Assembly: GCA_033239005.1 (NCBI GenBank)
Contig: BSQZ01000022.1
Location: 562,001 to 626,000 of the forward strand
DNA: 64,000 nucleotides
Source: Lamellibrachia satsuma
Lineage: Eukaryota; Annelida; Polychaeta; Sabellida; Siboglinidae
Direction: 5' to 3'
A program made the position numbers and the translations under genes. Of this stretch, positions 1 through 51,728 are shown piece by piece (within the stretch, counting starts at the first letter, position 1; each line of letters starts with the position of its first letter). Below the pieces are notes generated by a model. That model was not told where the DNA came from, did no database searches, and saw nothing but the letters and a program-made list of their open reading frames with translations.

Positions 1-2084
1 ACACCAAGGGAGGTATAACACCAAGGCAGGGTAACACCAAGGCAGGGTAACACCAAGGCAGGGTAACACCAAGGCAGGGTAACACCAAGGGAGGTATAAC
101 ACCAAGGCAGGGTAACACCAAGGCAGGGTAACACCAAGCCAGGGTAACACCAAGCCAGGGTAACACCAAGGCAGGGTAACACCAAGGCAGGGTAACACCA
201 AGGGAGGTATAACACCAAGGCAGGGTAACACCAAGCCAGGGTAACACCAAGGCAGGGTAACACCAAGGCAGGGTAACACCAAGGGAGGTATAACACCAAG
301 GCAGGGTAACACCAAGCCAGGGTAACACCAAGGCAGGGTAACACCAAGGCAGGGTAACACCAAGGGAGGTATAACACCAAGCCAGGGTAACACCAAGGCA
401 GGGTAACACCAAGGGAGGTATAACACCAAGGCAGGGTAACACCAAGCCAGGGTAACACCAAGGCAGGGTAACACCAAGGCAGGGTAACACCAAGGCAGGG
501 TAACACCAAGGGAGGTATAACACCAAGGCAGGGTAACACCAAGCCAGGGTAACACCAAGGCAGGGTAACACCAAGGCAGGGTAACACCAAGGCAGGGTAA
601 CACCAAGGGAGGTATAACACCAAGGCAGGGTAACACCAAGGCAGGGTAACACCAAGGCAGGGTAACACCAAGGGAGGTATAACACCAAGGCAGGGTAACA
701 CCAAGGCAGGGTAACACCAAGGCAGGGTAACACCAAGGGAGGTATAACACCAAGGCAGGGTAACACCAAGCCAGGGTAACACCAAGGCAGGGTAACACCA
801 AGGCAGGGTAACACCAAGGCAGGGTAACACCAAGGGAGGTATAACACCAAGGCAGGGTAACACCAAGGCAGGGTAACACCAAGGCAGGGTAACACCAAGG
901 GAGGTATAACACCAAGGCAGGGTAACACCAAGCCAGGGTAACACCAAGGCAGGGTAACACCAAGGCAGGGTAACACCAAGGCAGGGTAACACCAAGGGAG
1001 GTATAACACCAAGGCAGGGTAACACCAAGGCAGGGTAACACCAAGGCAGGGTAACACCAAGGGAGGTATAACACCAAGGCAGGGTAACACCAAGCCAGGG
1101 TAACACCAAGGCAGGGTAACACCAAGGCAGGGTAACACCAAGGCAGGGTAACACCAAGGCAGGGTAACACCAAGGGAGGTATAACACCAAGGCAGGGTAA
1201 CACCAAGCCAGGGTAACACCAAGGCAGGGTAACACCAAGGCAGGGTAACACCAAGGCAGGGTAACACCAAGGGAGGTATAACACCAAGGCAGGGTAACAC
1301 CAAGCCAGGGTAACACCAAGGCAGGGTAACACCAAGGCAGGGTAACACCAAGGCAGGGTAACACCAAGGCAGGGTAACACCAAGGGAGGTATAACACCAA
1401 GGCAGGGTAACACCAAGCCAGGGTAACACCAAGGCAGGGTAACACCAAGCCAGGGTAACACCAAGGCAGGGTAACACCAAGGCAGGGTAACACCAAGGCA
1501 GGGTAACACCAAGGGAGGTATAACACCAAGGCAGGGTAACACCAAGCCAGGGTAATACCAAGGCAGGGTAACACCAAGGGAGGTATAACACCAAGGCAGG
1601 GTAACACCAAGCCAGGGTAACACCAAGCCAGGGTAACACCAAGGCAGGGTAACACCAAGGCAGGGTAACACCAAGGCAGGGTAACACCAAGGGAGGTATA
1701 ACACCAAGGCAGGGTAACACCAAGGCAGGGTAACACCAAGCCAGGGTAACACCAAGGCAGGGTAACACCAAGGCAGGGTAACACCAAGGGAGGTATAACA
1801 CCAAGGCAGGGTAACACCAAGTCAGGGTAACACCAAGGGAGGTATAACACCAAGGCAGGGTAACACCAAGGCAGGGTAACACCAAGGCAGGGTAACACCA
1901 AGGCAGGGTAACACCAAGCCAGGGTAACACCAAGGCAGGGTAACACCAAGGGAGGGTAACACCAAGGGAGGGTAACACCAAGGGAGGTATAACACCAAGG
2001 GAGGTATAACACCAAGGCAGGGTAACACCAAGGCAGGGTAACACCAAGGCAGGGTAACACCAAGGCAGGGTAACACCAAGGCAG
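1..2084. repeat. Minisatellite, 16/17-bp units with higher-order pattern
   Basis: About 125 units of AACACCAAGGCAGGGT, with a 17-bp variant AACACCAAGGGAGGTAT recurring every three to seven units and a CCAGGGT variant interspersed. The array runs off the left window edge. ORFs in it are repeat translations. Confidence 0.98.
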
Positions 2085-2659
2085 CTCCGTCTTTGCACTT
2101 TCATTGCATGTGCTTTTTTCCACCATCTTTAAATTTGGTATTCTATTTTTATTATAATATTTATTATAATATAATTAACTTGGGTATAATATAATTTACA
2201 CATATAATACTTATCTATACAGCATCACTATTATATTGATTTATGAATTTTTTTATAACAATAAATTTTGTATGAATTGATATTGTATTTTAACCACCTC
2301 TGAATAGATACTATGTATCTTTAGTGCACCATATTATTATTATTACTAAAATTTATAAAGTGCCGTATATCTGGGTCCAGCCCATTCATAGGCACGTGCA
2401 AAACATAGATACAATCATTAAAATAATCAATATATACCTGTAACATAATAGTTAAAACTATGTAATAAATAAATTAAAAAAAATTAATTAATAAATAGCT
2501 AAAATACATGTTCATAAAGTGTCCTGCTCTACCCACGTCAACCAGCTCAACCATTTACAATCATTTGTGCACCGGTCTCCTCCCTTAGGTTTTCTGTCCT
2601 TCTGTCCACCCTCTTTGCTCCTGTCATCTTCTTGACCTACTGTATGCAGCCTAATAAGT

Positions 2660-2925
2660 GTACAGTACGCTTGAAAAAAAATTGGGCCGTGGAAAAATTT
2701 TCTTATAAGAAATTTAAGCGTACCCCAACATTTTTTCTCTCTACAATAAGGTTACATTTTAGCACTACTGGTGTCATTTAGTGACTAGTGTAGAACAACT
2801 GAAAAGTGGTACCAACTGTTTAACACCAGATGGCGACACTCTTCTGTTGTTCCACACTAGTAAAATTACAATAATTATGGATCCTGCTGATTAAAAAAGG
2901 GGGTGTATGCTAATTATTTTGAATT
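2660..2925 (+). mobile_element. MITE-like dispersed element, family 1, copy 1
   Basis: Shares long blocks with 49526-50100: AAAAATTGGGCC near the start, GTAGAACAACTGAAAAGTGG, TTTAACACCAGATGGCGACA and ATTATGGATCCTGCTGATTA. Starts near CCTAATAAG followed by GTACAGTACGCTT. No coding capacity. Confidence 0.6.
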
Positions 2926-4280
2926 TGAATATTTTGATTGAATTTAATTTATTTCCACCACTACAAGAACCAGGGTTGTTTGATTTAAATCATTTATTTA
3001 AATCATGATAATAATTGATAATAATAAATTATAATAATTGTTCACAAGCATCGAGATCAAAAAAGTTTTGTGTTTTTTAATACAAAAACAAAGTGTGCAT
3101 ACTTGTGTAGTATTATTGTCACCAGGTAGCCTGACAGTCAAATATTTCATGACATTTTGTATGTTTGAGCTATTCCCTTTTTGAATGCAGTGAAGCCACA
3201 CAAACTTGTCTTCCAGAGGAAATATCTTAAAGTCAGAAGCCCTGAGTTAAAGTCCACTTTGCGCTTGTGCTAGTTGTTACCAATTCAGTATGTTGACTCA
3301 AATGAGACAGCCTGGGTAATAATTGTTTAATACTGTACCAGTTTGCAGTCTGGTTGGAGACCCATAGAGTACACAGAGCCCTGGACAGGGGCTAATCCAC
3401 CCTCTCAGCAAACAATAATTATCACTGCAACAGCCACAGACACACAGCATACTTTCCTTTCCAAGACAGATTATGCAACTACAGGGGGTGAGGCCTTGTG
3501 GACATTGTCTAATATCTTTATATAAGCAAAAATCATGTACCCTCTGTTAAGACAAGTACCCAGATTGATTTGAAAGAGTTTATAAATGAATATATACCAG
3601 ATTTAAAAAAAAATCCGGTTTAAATAAAAAAATCCGGTTTAAATAAAAAAATCAAGATTTTTTCAACCCTGACAAGAATGATACAACAATAGTACAGAGT
3701 ATAATAATAAATATTCAAGGGAAAACAGAAGTGTAGTACTTATGTAGTACTTATGTAGTACTTATATACTACTTATATACTACTTATGTAGTACTTGTGT
3801 AGTACTTTCCCCTTTCATACCCACATATGATTCTAAGTCAAAATAAGAGCACATAATTAAATATACGTTACATATATTTCACAATTCCAGATGCTCTAAT
3901 CTTGTTTGTCATCATCATAAAGTCATTACTGGATGATCACTTAGGGCATCTAAGCTTAATAGATCTAATATAGTATTTGTTCTAGCTCACCCGCAACTTC
4001 TGCTGTTGCTGTTCTGTCAGTGTCGCCATCTGGTTACTTGAGGTGTAACACTACAGCAAACTACTTGAAATATCGATAGTTATCTTCAATAGTATGCTAT
4101 CAATTGTTGACAAAACAATTCAGCAGGAGTATTTGTGTCACTGTAATGCTAGAAATAAACATAATTTTTCAACTATATTGGATAATTAATTTTTATTTAT
4201 TTATTGCCCTAATATAAACAATCATTGATTAAACCTGCATCCTTTTGCAAATTCAGCATTTTAAATCAACTATCCCTGAC

Positions 4281-4378
4281 ATTAACCCCTACTATTTACA
4301 TTAACCCCTACTGTTTACATTAACCCCTACTGTTTACATTAACCCCTACTGTTTATATTAACCCCTACTGTTTACATT
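4281..4378 (+). repeat. Short tandem array, 19-bp unit
   Basis: About five copies of ATTAACCCCTACTGTTTAC in the intron (or 5' flank) before Gene A exon 1. Confidence 0.9.
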
Positions 4379-4562
4379 TGATTGAAACTTATTTCCAGAA
4401 GTCAGAAAATAAATCACCACCAGTAGGGACAGTTAACATTGTCTGTTTTTTGTAGGTAAAAACCAGTCCAATTCTGATTTACTGCAGTGAATAAAATAAT
4501 GTTATACACCTTTGGAGACTTGCTTGAGCATTTATATCTTTACATTTTTTTTTTCATTTCAG

Positions 4563-44354
<39,792 letters not shown>

Positions 44355-45180
44355 TACGTCACAATGTGCCTGCCATTCATTTATAGTATTAACTTAAGGT
44401 CAGCTTCAAAACAACAGTTTGGCACTGTTGATCAGAGACAACATACAAGTACTGCCAAGGATCATTTCCATTGATGATCTGTGTGTAACTAGTTATATAA
44501 TGGATCATTCCAAACACATAATCTGATGTGTGTATTATGTGCATCATAGATGATTTCCAAAAGATCATCTGTTTATTGACATAAGTGCATCAATGATCTG
44601 TTGGGTGATCTGTACAACAGGAGGATCATGGATCTTTCCCAGCAGTTGTGTACATACATGTGTACAAACAGAATACATCACAGATCATTGGCAAGAAAGA
44701 TCTGTAGTATATGACTGAAGTATGTCATGGATCATTTCCAAGGTATGATCTGTATAACCATGACGCTGACACAGTGCATCATGGTTCGTTTCCAACAGAT
44801 CATATATGATTAATGACAAAAGTGCATTGCCAAGAGATGATATGTATGTGTATGTATGTTTTTAATCCTTGCAATTAAGCAACTTTAAAAACCATGAATA
44901 ACTTGTGGTGTCAACATAGTGCTGTATATAAACATTTGCCTAATGCATTCTGTACAGATATTACTCAGGTGTTCAAATGTTAATTTTATATCTGTGTTGT
45001 ATGATTGGTGTTCAGTTATGGAATACTCTGTTGCTGTGATTGTACATTATATATCTGTGTAGTATGACTGGTGTTCAGTTATGGAATACTCTGTTGCTGT
45101 GATTGTACATTAAATTGAAATGATGCATTTATGTTTACATAAAATGTATATTGTACATTTCTGTAATTTCATAGCCAAAC
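44355..45180 (+). other. Gene A 3' UTR and downstream
   Basis: No ORF. The first 450 bp is similar to the region after the Gene B stop, read on the minus strand. It contains repeated GATCATTTCCAA and ATGATCTGT words that can pair as GATCAT/ATGATC stems. A 60-bp block (44989-45048) is directly duplicated at 45050-45112. An ATTAAA at 45109-45114 is a possible poly(A) signal; no AATAAA was noted before it. Confidence 0.55.
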
Positions 45181-45194
45181 TGTTTTGCAATATC

Positions 45195-45330
45195 ATGTCT
45201 GTAAGCGGTGTGGATGTTCATGTCTCTAAGAAGTGTGGATCATGTCTCTAAGAAGTGTGGATCATGTCTGTATAAGAGGTGTGGATCATGTTTGTAAGAG
45301 GTGTGGATCATGTCTGTATGAGATGTGGAC
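45195..45330. repeat. Short array, about 22 bp
   Basis: Six units with AAGTGTGGATCATGTCT downstream of Gene A. Confidence 0.85.
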
Positions 45331-45788
45331 TGGTAGTATGTACAATACTGGTATATATGGTTTAGTCACAAAAGAATGAAATGATCTCTCAAATCTGCCA
45401 TTTATCAGGTTAATTCAAGACTTATGCAAGTGACATATTGCACTTATTTTGCCATTCAGACAGCCTTCTTCTGCATAGAGATACAAACAAGCTGTTAATT
45501 GAATCTTGCATTTCCCTAGTGCAAATCTTGGGTTTGTGCATCCTGGTATCCTTTGGTGAGATCAACAGAAAGTTTGAGCAGATTTATTGACAGTTTGAGA
45601 AAATTTGCTACAGAAGTAGTGGATATAGCGATAATGTCATGTATATACATGTCATGTTTATATTGTGACTGCTTTGTATAAAATGTGCCACCAATTTGTT
45701 TTATTGTCACTACTGGTGCCTTGGTTATTGAGGTTCTTTCATGCTGTCTACATGTGATATGATTCTTTGTGCATTTAGCTTGAACATC
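45331..45788. other. Intergenic, unique
   Basis: No gene or repeat recognised between the Gene A 3' region and the satellite cluster. Confidence 0.4.
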
Positions 45789-46095
45789 GTCTTCACCACC
45801 AGGGGCCTCTGACTACATCAGTACCCCTGGCAGATCAACCCTCACCACCAGGGGCTTCTGACTACATCAGTACCCCTGGCAGATCAACCCTCACCACCAG
45901 GGGCTTCTGACTACAACAGTACCCCTGGCAGATCAACCCTCGCCACCAGGGGCTTCTGACTACAACAGTACCCCTGGCAGATCAACCCTCGCCACCAGGG
46001 GCTTCTGTTCTGACTACAACAGTACCCCTGGCAGATCAACCCTCGCCACCAGGGGCTTCTGTTCTGACTACAACAGTACCCCTGGCAGATTGACC
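45789..46095. repeat. Satellite grown from the left end of a MITE
   Basis: Six units of about 49-54 bp with CACCAGGGGCTTCTGACTAC, AACAGTACCCCTGGCAGATC and AACCCTC. The unit equals the terminal arm of MITE family 4 (compare 18725-18770). Confidence 0.88.
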
Positions 46096-46395
46096 TGATT
46101 TTTTTTCAGTTGCTGTGTTAACCAATGGGATTGCTTGCTGGAATTTACATGGGCTCGCACATGGGAACCTAACTCTAATTGGACCCATCGTGGATGGTCG
46201 GACGGGTAATTATAGGCATTTCCTTGAAATGCTCTTTGAAGTTTGGACACAGGGTGTCTAGTTCCCAATAACATGTTGACCCAGACAGGAAGTGGACAAA
46301 GTACAAATGATTCAGTGTCCATCCATACATGGCATGGGTAAAAACTGACAAATCCATATTTTAACAGGTCGATCTGTCAGGAGTATTGTAGTACT
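46078..46395. mobile_element. MITE family 4, copy 2
   Basis: Arms GTACCCCTGGCAGATTGACC (46076-46095) and AACAGGTCGATCTGTCAGGA (46364-46383) are inverted. The body is homologous to copy 1 at 18713-19125, in reverse. Satellite arrays adjoin both ends. Confidence 0.82.
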
Positions 46396-48376
46396 ACCCC
46401 CCTTGGGTAGTGAGGATGACCAGGGGTACTGTAGTACTTCTACCACCCTGGCTAGTGAGGATGACCTGGAGTACTGTAGTACTTCTACCACCCCTGGCTA
46501 GTGAGGATGACCTGGAGTACTGTAGTACTTCTACCACCCTGGCTAGTGAGGATGACCAGGGGTACTGTAGTACTTCTACCACCCCTGGCTAGTGAGGATG
46601 ACCAGGAGTACTGTAGTACTTCTACCACACCTGGCTAGTGAGGATGACCAGGGGTACTGTAGTACTTCTACCACCCCTGGCTAGTAAGGATGACCAGGAG
46701 TACTGTAGTACTTCTACCACACCTGGCTAGTGAGGATGACCAGGAGTACTGTAGTACTTCTACCACACCTGGCTAGTGAGGATGACCAGGGGTACTGTAG
46801 TACTTCTACCACACCTGGCTAGTGAGGATGACCTGGAGTACTGTAGTACTTCTACCCCCCCGGCTAGTGAGGATGACCTGGAGTACTGTAGTACTTCTAC
46901 CACCCTGGCTAGTGAGGATGACCAGGAGTACTGTAGTACTTCTACCACCCCTGGCTAGTGAGGATGACCAGGGGTACTGTAGTACTTCTACCACACCTGG
47001 CTAGTGAGGATGACCTGGAGTATTGTAGTACTTCTACCCCCCCGGCTAGTGAGGATGACCTGGAGTACTGTAGTACTTCTACCACCCTGGCTAGTGAGGA
47101 TGACCAGGGGTACTGTAGTACTTCACCCACCCCTGGCTAGTGAGGATGACCTGGAGTACTGTAGTACTTCTACCACCCTGGCTAGTGAGGATGACCAGGG
47201 GTACTGTAGTACTTCACCCACCCCTGGCTAGTAAGGATGACCAGGGGTACTGTAGTACTTCTACCACCCTGGCTAGTGAGGATGACCAGGGGTACTGTAG
47301 TACTTCTACCACACCTGGCTAGTGAGGATGACCAGGGGTACTGTAGTACTTCTACCACCCCTGGCTAGTGAGGATGACCTGGAGTACTGTAGTACTTCTA
47401 CCACCCTGGCTAGTGAGGATCACCTGGAGTACTGTAGTACTTCTACCACCCTGGCTAGTGAGGATGACCTGGAGTACTGTAGTACTTCTACCACCCTGGC
47501 TAGTGAGGATGACCAGGGGTACTGTAGTACTTCTACCACACCTGGCTAGTGAGGATGACCAGGGGTACTGTAGTACTTCTACCACACCTGGCTAGTGAGG
47601 ATGACCAGGGGTACTGTAGTACTTCACCCACCCCTGGCTAGTGAGGATGACCAGGGGTACTGTAGTACTTCTACCACCCCTGGCTAGTGAGGATGACCTG
47701 GAGTACTGTAGTACTTCTACCACCCTGGCTAGTGAGGATCACCTGGAGTACTGTAGTACTTCTACCACCCTGGCTAGTGAGGATGACCTGGAGTACTGTA
47801 GTACTTCTACCACCCTGGCTAGTGAGGATGACCAGGGGTACTGTAGTACTTCTACCACACCTGGCTAGTTAGGATGACCAGGGGTACTGTAGTACTTCTA
47901 CCACACCTGGCTAGTGAGGATGACCAGGGGTACTGTAGTACTTCACCCACCCCTGGCTAGTGAGGATGACCAGGGGTACTGTAGTACTTCTATCACCCTG
48001 GCTAGTGAGGATGACCAAGGGTACTGTAGTACTTCTACCACCCTGGCTAGTGAGGATGACCAGGGGTACTGTAGTACTTCTACCACCCCTGGCTAGTGAG
48101 GATGACCTGGAGTACTGTAGTACTTCTACCACACCTGGCTAGTGAGGATGACCAGGGGTACTGTAGTACTTCTACCACCCCTGGCTAGTGAGGATGACCT
48201 GGAGTACTGTAGTACTTCTACCACCCCTGGCTAGTGAGGATGACCAGGGGTACTGTAGTACTTCTACCACCCCTGGCTAGTGAGGATGACCTGGAGTACT
48301 GTAATACTTCTACCACACCTGGCTAGTGAGGATGACCAGGGGTACTGTAGTACTTCTACCACACCTGGCTAGTGAG
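46384..48376. repeat. 46-bp satellite grown from the right end of a MITE, about 43 copies
   Basis: Units contain GGTACTGTAGTACTTCTACC, ACCCCTGGCTAGTGAGGATG and ACCA. Read in reverse the unit gives CATCCTCACTAGCCAG then AGTACTACAGTACCCCTGG, matching the outer arm of the MITE copy at 18713-18765. ORFs on both strands are repeat translations. Confidence 0.95.
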
Positions 48377-49314
48377 CATGTTGTACAGACCATGATTTTA
48401 ATATGAAAAACTGTTAATATAAAACTGAACATGTGTGAATAAGATATATTTTAATTGTTATTTGAAAATACATTTCTAGCCCAATTTCAGGTTCGTCGAG
48501 TAAGAAGACAAATGCACGCTAATTCCTGAGAGTCATACTTGCTTATTGCTTATCTGATATTTTCCTGCATAAGAATTGGCAACATTCATGTGAAGCAGTC
48601 GGATAATTGCATCATTTTTGCTGACATGTATACCCATTGTTCACTGAATAATAAATGAATTATGTACAGGGCATATGTGTCGTTGTGTCAAACGCTTGGG
48701 AATGTGATCGATGTGTGTGTGAAACAATGCAGCATAGCAGCAACGTGTAAGTGGAGAGGGAAGTAGTAGCTAGAGAGAATATGATTTTTCAGCGTTTCCA
48801 TTTTCACTTCAACAGATTAAAAATTGTTGAACTCTAGATAAGCCAATGACTTCCTTGTCCACTTGCCATCTCAGCCTTTTGTCTTGGTTGGCAATCTTGT
48901 TACGTTATACCAAAACATGTTTTTGTTAACGCTGTTATGTTGTTCATTAGGTGAGGAGTGTATTTGAATGGATTAATGAACTGAATTCTTTGTGCATACA
49001 AATATTTTATGTGTGAACTGATATTTTTCAATATTTCCATGTTGTTATTTCGAACATGATGTTTCAATATGCAAATCAGAAGACTGCTTTAAATTAGGTA
49101 ACCCTTCCTCTAACTTCCTCTAGTGATGTGAAACATTGACATATACATTTGTACATTCATACTTGTAATAAATAACATGTACACAAATTATCTACATGCC
49201 ATTATTAAATTAACAAGATGCTACTATCTACACATGCAACCCACCCTCTACAGATAAGATACAAATTCAAGAGTAAGGGCCGAGTATAACACATTTATTT
49301 AAAAATGCAGTTTG
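48377..49314. other. Intergenic, with dispersed family 5 copy
   Basis: AT-rich. 48815-48910 is a minus-strand copy of the element also at 49577 and 55222. An AATAAA occurs at 48647, too far from the Gene A stop to assign. Confidence 0.4.
48815..48910 (-). mobile_element. Dispersed family 5, copy 1
   Basis: On the minus strand: AACAAGATTGCCAACCAAG, GGCAAGTGGACAAGGAAG and CATTGGCTTATC, shared with 49577-49690 and 55222-55345. Confidence 0.65.
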
Positions 49315-49525
49315 ACAATGACACTTACATCAGAAGTGTTAAGTACCGTACAATGACACCTACATCAGAAGTGTTAAGTACCGTACAATGACACCTACAT
49401 CAGAAGTGTTAAGTACCGTACAATGACACCTACATCAGAAGTGTTAAGTACCGTACAATGACACCTACATCAGAAGTGTTAAGTACCGTACAATGACACC
49501 TACATCAGAAGTGTTAAGTACCGTA
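49315..49525. repeat. 35-bp array, 6 copies
   Basis: Units contain AAGTACCGTACAATGACACC and TACATCAGAAGTGTT; directly precedes MITE family 1 copy 2. Confidence 0.95.
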
Positions 49526-50100
49526 TTTGACCTAATAAGAAAAAAAATTGGGCCACGGCAAATGTCAAGGAACCTGTTCTTATTTAACAAGATTTAACAA
49601 GTTGCCATCTCGAACAACAAGTTCCAGATGGCAAGTGGACAAGGAAGCCATTGGCTTATCGAGAGTCCAACAATTTTCTGATCTATGTGTAGCCCGCCCT
49701 TATCAGATATCTGTCAATTCTATTTTTAAACATATTCACACTACTAGCATTAACACAATCATTTGGCAGTTTGTTCCATTCATTTATCACCCTCTGTGAG
49801 AATGAGTACTTTCTCATGTCCAACCTACACTGCTCCTTAACTAATGCTGCTTTGTGTCCTCTGGTTCTACTCCCTTCTTATGAGCGGACACAACATTTTT
49901 TTTCTCTAGACAAGGTTTAATATTAGTGGTACACTAGTGGTGTCACTTGGTGATTAATGTAGAACAACTGAAAAGTGGTGCCAACTGTTTAACACCAGAT
50001 GGCGACACTTCAGTTGTTCCACACCAGTCAAATTACAATAATTATGGATCCTGCTGATTAAAAATGGGGGTGCATGCTAATTAGGGCACGTACGCTTAAA
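49526..50100 (+). mobile_element. MITE-like element, family 1, copy 2, with a nested insertion
   Basis: Starts with CCTAATAAG and ends in GCACGTACGCTT. Same internal blocks as 2660-2925. About 300 bp of a second dispersed family (from about 49577) is inserted inside it. Confidence 0.6.
49577..49890 (+). mobile_element. Dispersed family 5, copy 2, nested in MITE family 1
   Basis: Starts AACAAGATTTAACAAG, then has GGCAAGTGGACAAGGAAGCC and CATTGGCTTATCGAGAGTCC. Lies between the two halves of the 49526-50100 element. Confidence 0.6.
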
Positions 50101-50899
50101 GGTCAAATACCAGACTGAATAAAGCCAAAAAGGAAGCAGCATCCCTGCAGTATGAGGCAGTAACTATACCACTAGAAAATTAGTCCAATTGTTATGATCA
50201 AATGCAAAGCCCACCCCCATTCATTACAATATTCTGTTCTAGCATTGGTCATTTGCATATATGTAAATCAACATGGTTTAAAATGCTAAATACAATTCGT
50301 TGAGTTACTTTCCAATGTATTTTGTTTATATTTGAGCAATTCTCAAAAGGTTGTCAGTCGGCTTCTCACCCTTGTTGTGATAACTTACTTTGTATGGAAT
50401 GGGAACAAATTAAAATATGTGGTTTTGATTGAATGATTGTGAACATAATAAAGAGATAACACGAGATATCTCATTATTGTTGTTTGTGTTGTTTGCCTGT
50501 GAGAACTGTTTCAAAACCGAAAACACTGTGGTTTGGGGCCTTCAAAAAATGACATGCGAATTACAAACAAATTAGCTTTGCCCTTCTCTTGCTGCTGGGA
50601 TCTTGTCGCCAATATATTGCTCTACCAAACTGTGAAGTATCGACAGAATGTGTACAACAGATTATTTTTGAAAACACAACGTGTAACACTTTTGTGATGA
50701 CCTTTTGAGAATTGCTCACATATATTATACATATGGAGGGCCGATCATAGCCTCGACAGAAACCACCCTCCATTTCACTCAGTTGGGAGCAGCTTTGAAG
50801 AGCTGCTGTGGTTTTCAACATTATTGCTGGCCAATTGTTGAAGACAAAATGTATAGAGAACGCTGTCACGTGAGGACCATGGACCTAAGGAATGATTCA
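50101..50899. other. Intergenic, unique
   Basis: Two overlapping ORFs near 50561-50971 run on opposite strands, without splice or family support. No repeat recognised. Confidence 0.4.
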
Positions 50900-51620
50900 A
50901 TCAGCCAGTGGTATTATGACAGTAGTGTGTGTGTGTTGTCATTCAGCAGGGGCAGCACACAATTACAGTAGTTGTTTCCCGCAGGGAGTACAGTTTAATG
51001 GGCTACCTTTAATTGTGTAGATTTAACACACGAGTACTGATTGGCATTCTGTAAACCAAGCTGGCTAAATTTCAATGAACAGCAGTGAGCAATTATTTAC
51101 TTTCTGTGTAACAGTCATTTCTTGACAATGTACTTTTGACATTAATCACACATTGGAACCAACCATGCTGCACTTTGTCATGTACACATAGATCATGCCT
51201 TGGAAATGATCTATGATGCACTGCATTCATATACATTCAAATTTTTTAATGGCAAAGTTCGGCATTTCTGTTGTACACATGTATATACAACTGTTGAGAA
51301 TGATCCATAATGATCCATAATGCACCCCTTATATACAAACACATTATCCAACAGATCACTGATGTACATCTACTGTTTATATACAGATGATCTTTGGGAA
51401 ATCATCCACGAATCCATAACACAACAGAACATCTCTGGAATGATCTGTCATGAACGCACAGATCATCAATGGCAATGATCCTTGGCAGCAGTCGTACATT
51501 GTACAACATTTACAACATTCGCTGTCCACTGATATATTTCAATGTCAGAATGTTGTGTAGCTGTTTTGAAGCTGATCTTAAGTTAATACTATAAACGTGT
51601 GGCAGACACATTGTGTCGTA
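50900..51620 (-). other. Gene B 3' UTR and downstream
   Basis: Read on the minus strand, the block after the TGA resembles Gene A: shared words TATAGTATTAACTTAA, GATCAGCTTCAAAAC and CCAAGGATCATT appear in the same order, followed by multiple GATCAT/ATGATC words down to about 51180. No clear poly(A) signal. Confidence 0.55.
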
Positions 51621-51728
51621 TCACTTTTGAGGGTGTATCACCAGTTGTGTTTCGCCCCCGTTTTGCCCCATCAGTGTGATGCTGTTGTCTTTGTGATATT
51701 CAATTAGCTCTGGGACGCCAGCGAAACA
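51621..51728 (-). CDS. Gene B exon 12: SH2 C-terminal part and stop
   Basis: 108 nt, AATTTTAG acceptor, ending in TGA. Encodes CFAGVPELIEYHKDNS and a tail ending QLVIHPQK; 19 of 35 residues match Gene A. Confidence 0.92.
   Translation of the reverse strand, partial: CFAGVPELIEYHKDNSITLMGQNGGETQLVIHPQK

Larger units (their letters stand above)
2085..4562. other. Non-coding region before Gene A exon 1
   Basis: AT-rich, with no supported exon. Holds a MITE-like copy (about 2660-2925), a short repeat with ATCCGGTTTAAATAAAAA (3613-3652) and a GTAGTACTTAT repeat (3733-3810). No SAM-domain coding sequence was seen. Confidence 0.6.

Noticed and set aside
1..2084. CRISPR-like regular repeats
   Set aside because: Units are contiguous with no unique spacers, and the window is eukaryotic.
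46394..48142. Many 60-75-codon ORFs on both strands
   Set aside because: Translations of the 46-bp MITE-derived satellite.
50561..50971. Opposing ORFs of 102 and 88 codons
   Set aside because: No recognisable domain, overlapping on opposite strands, no splice or repeat context; chance ORFs.
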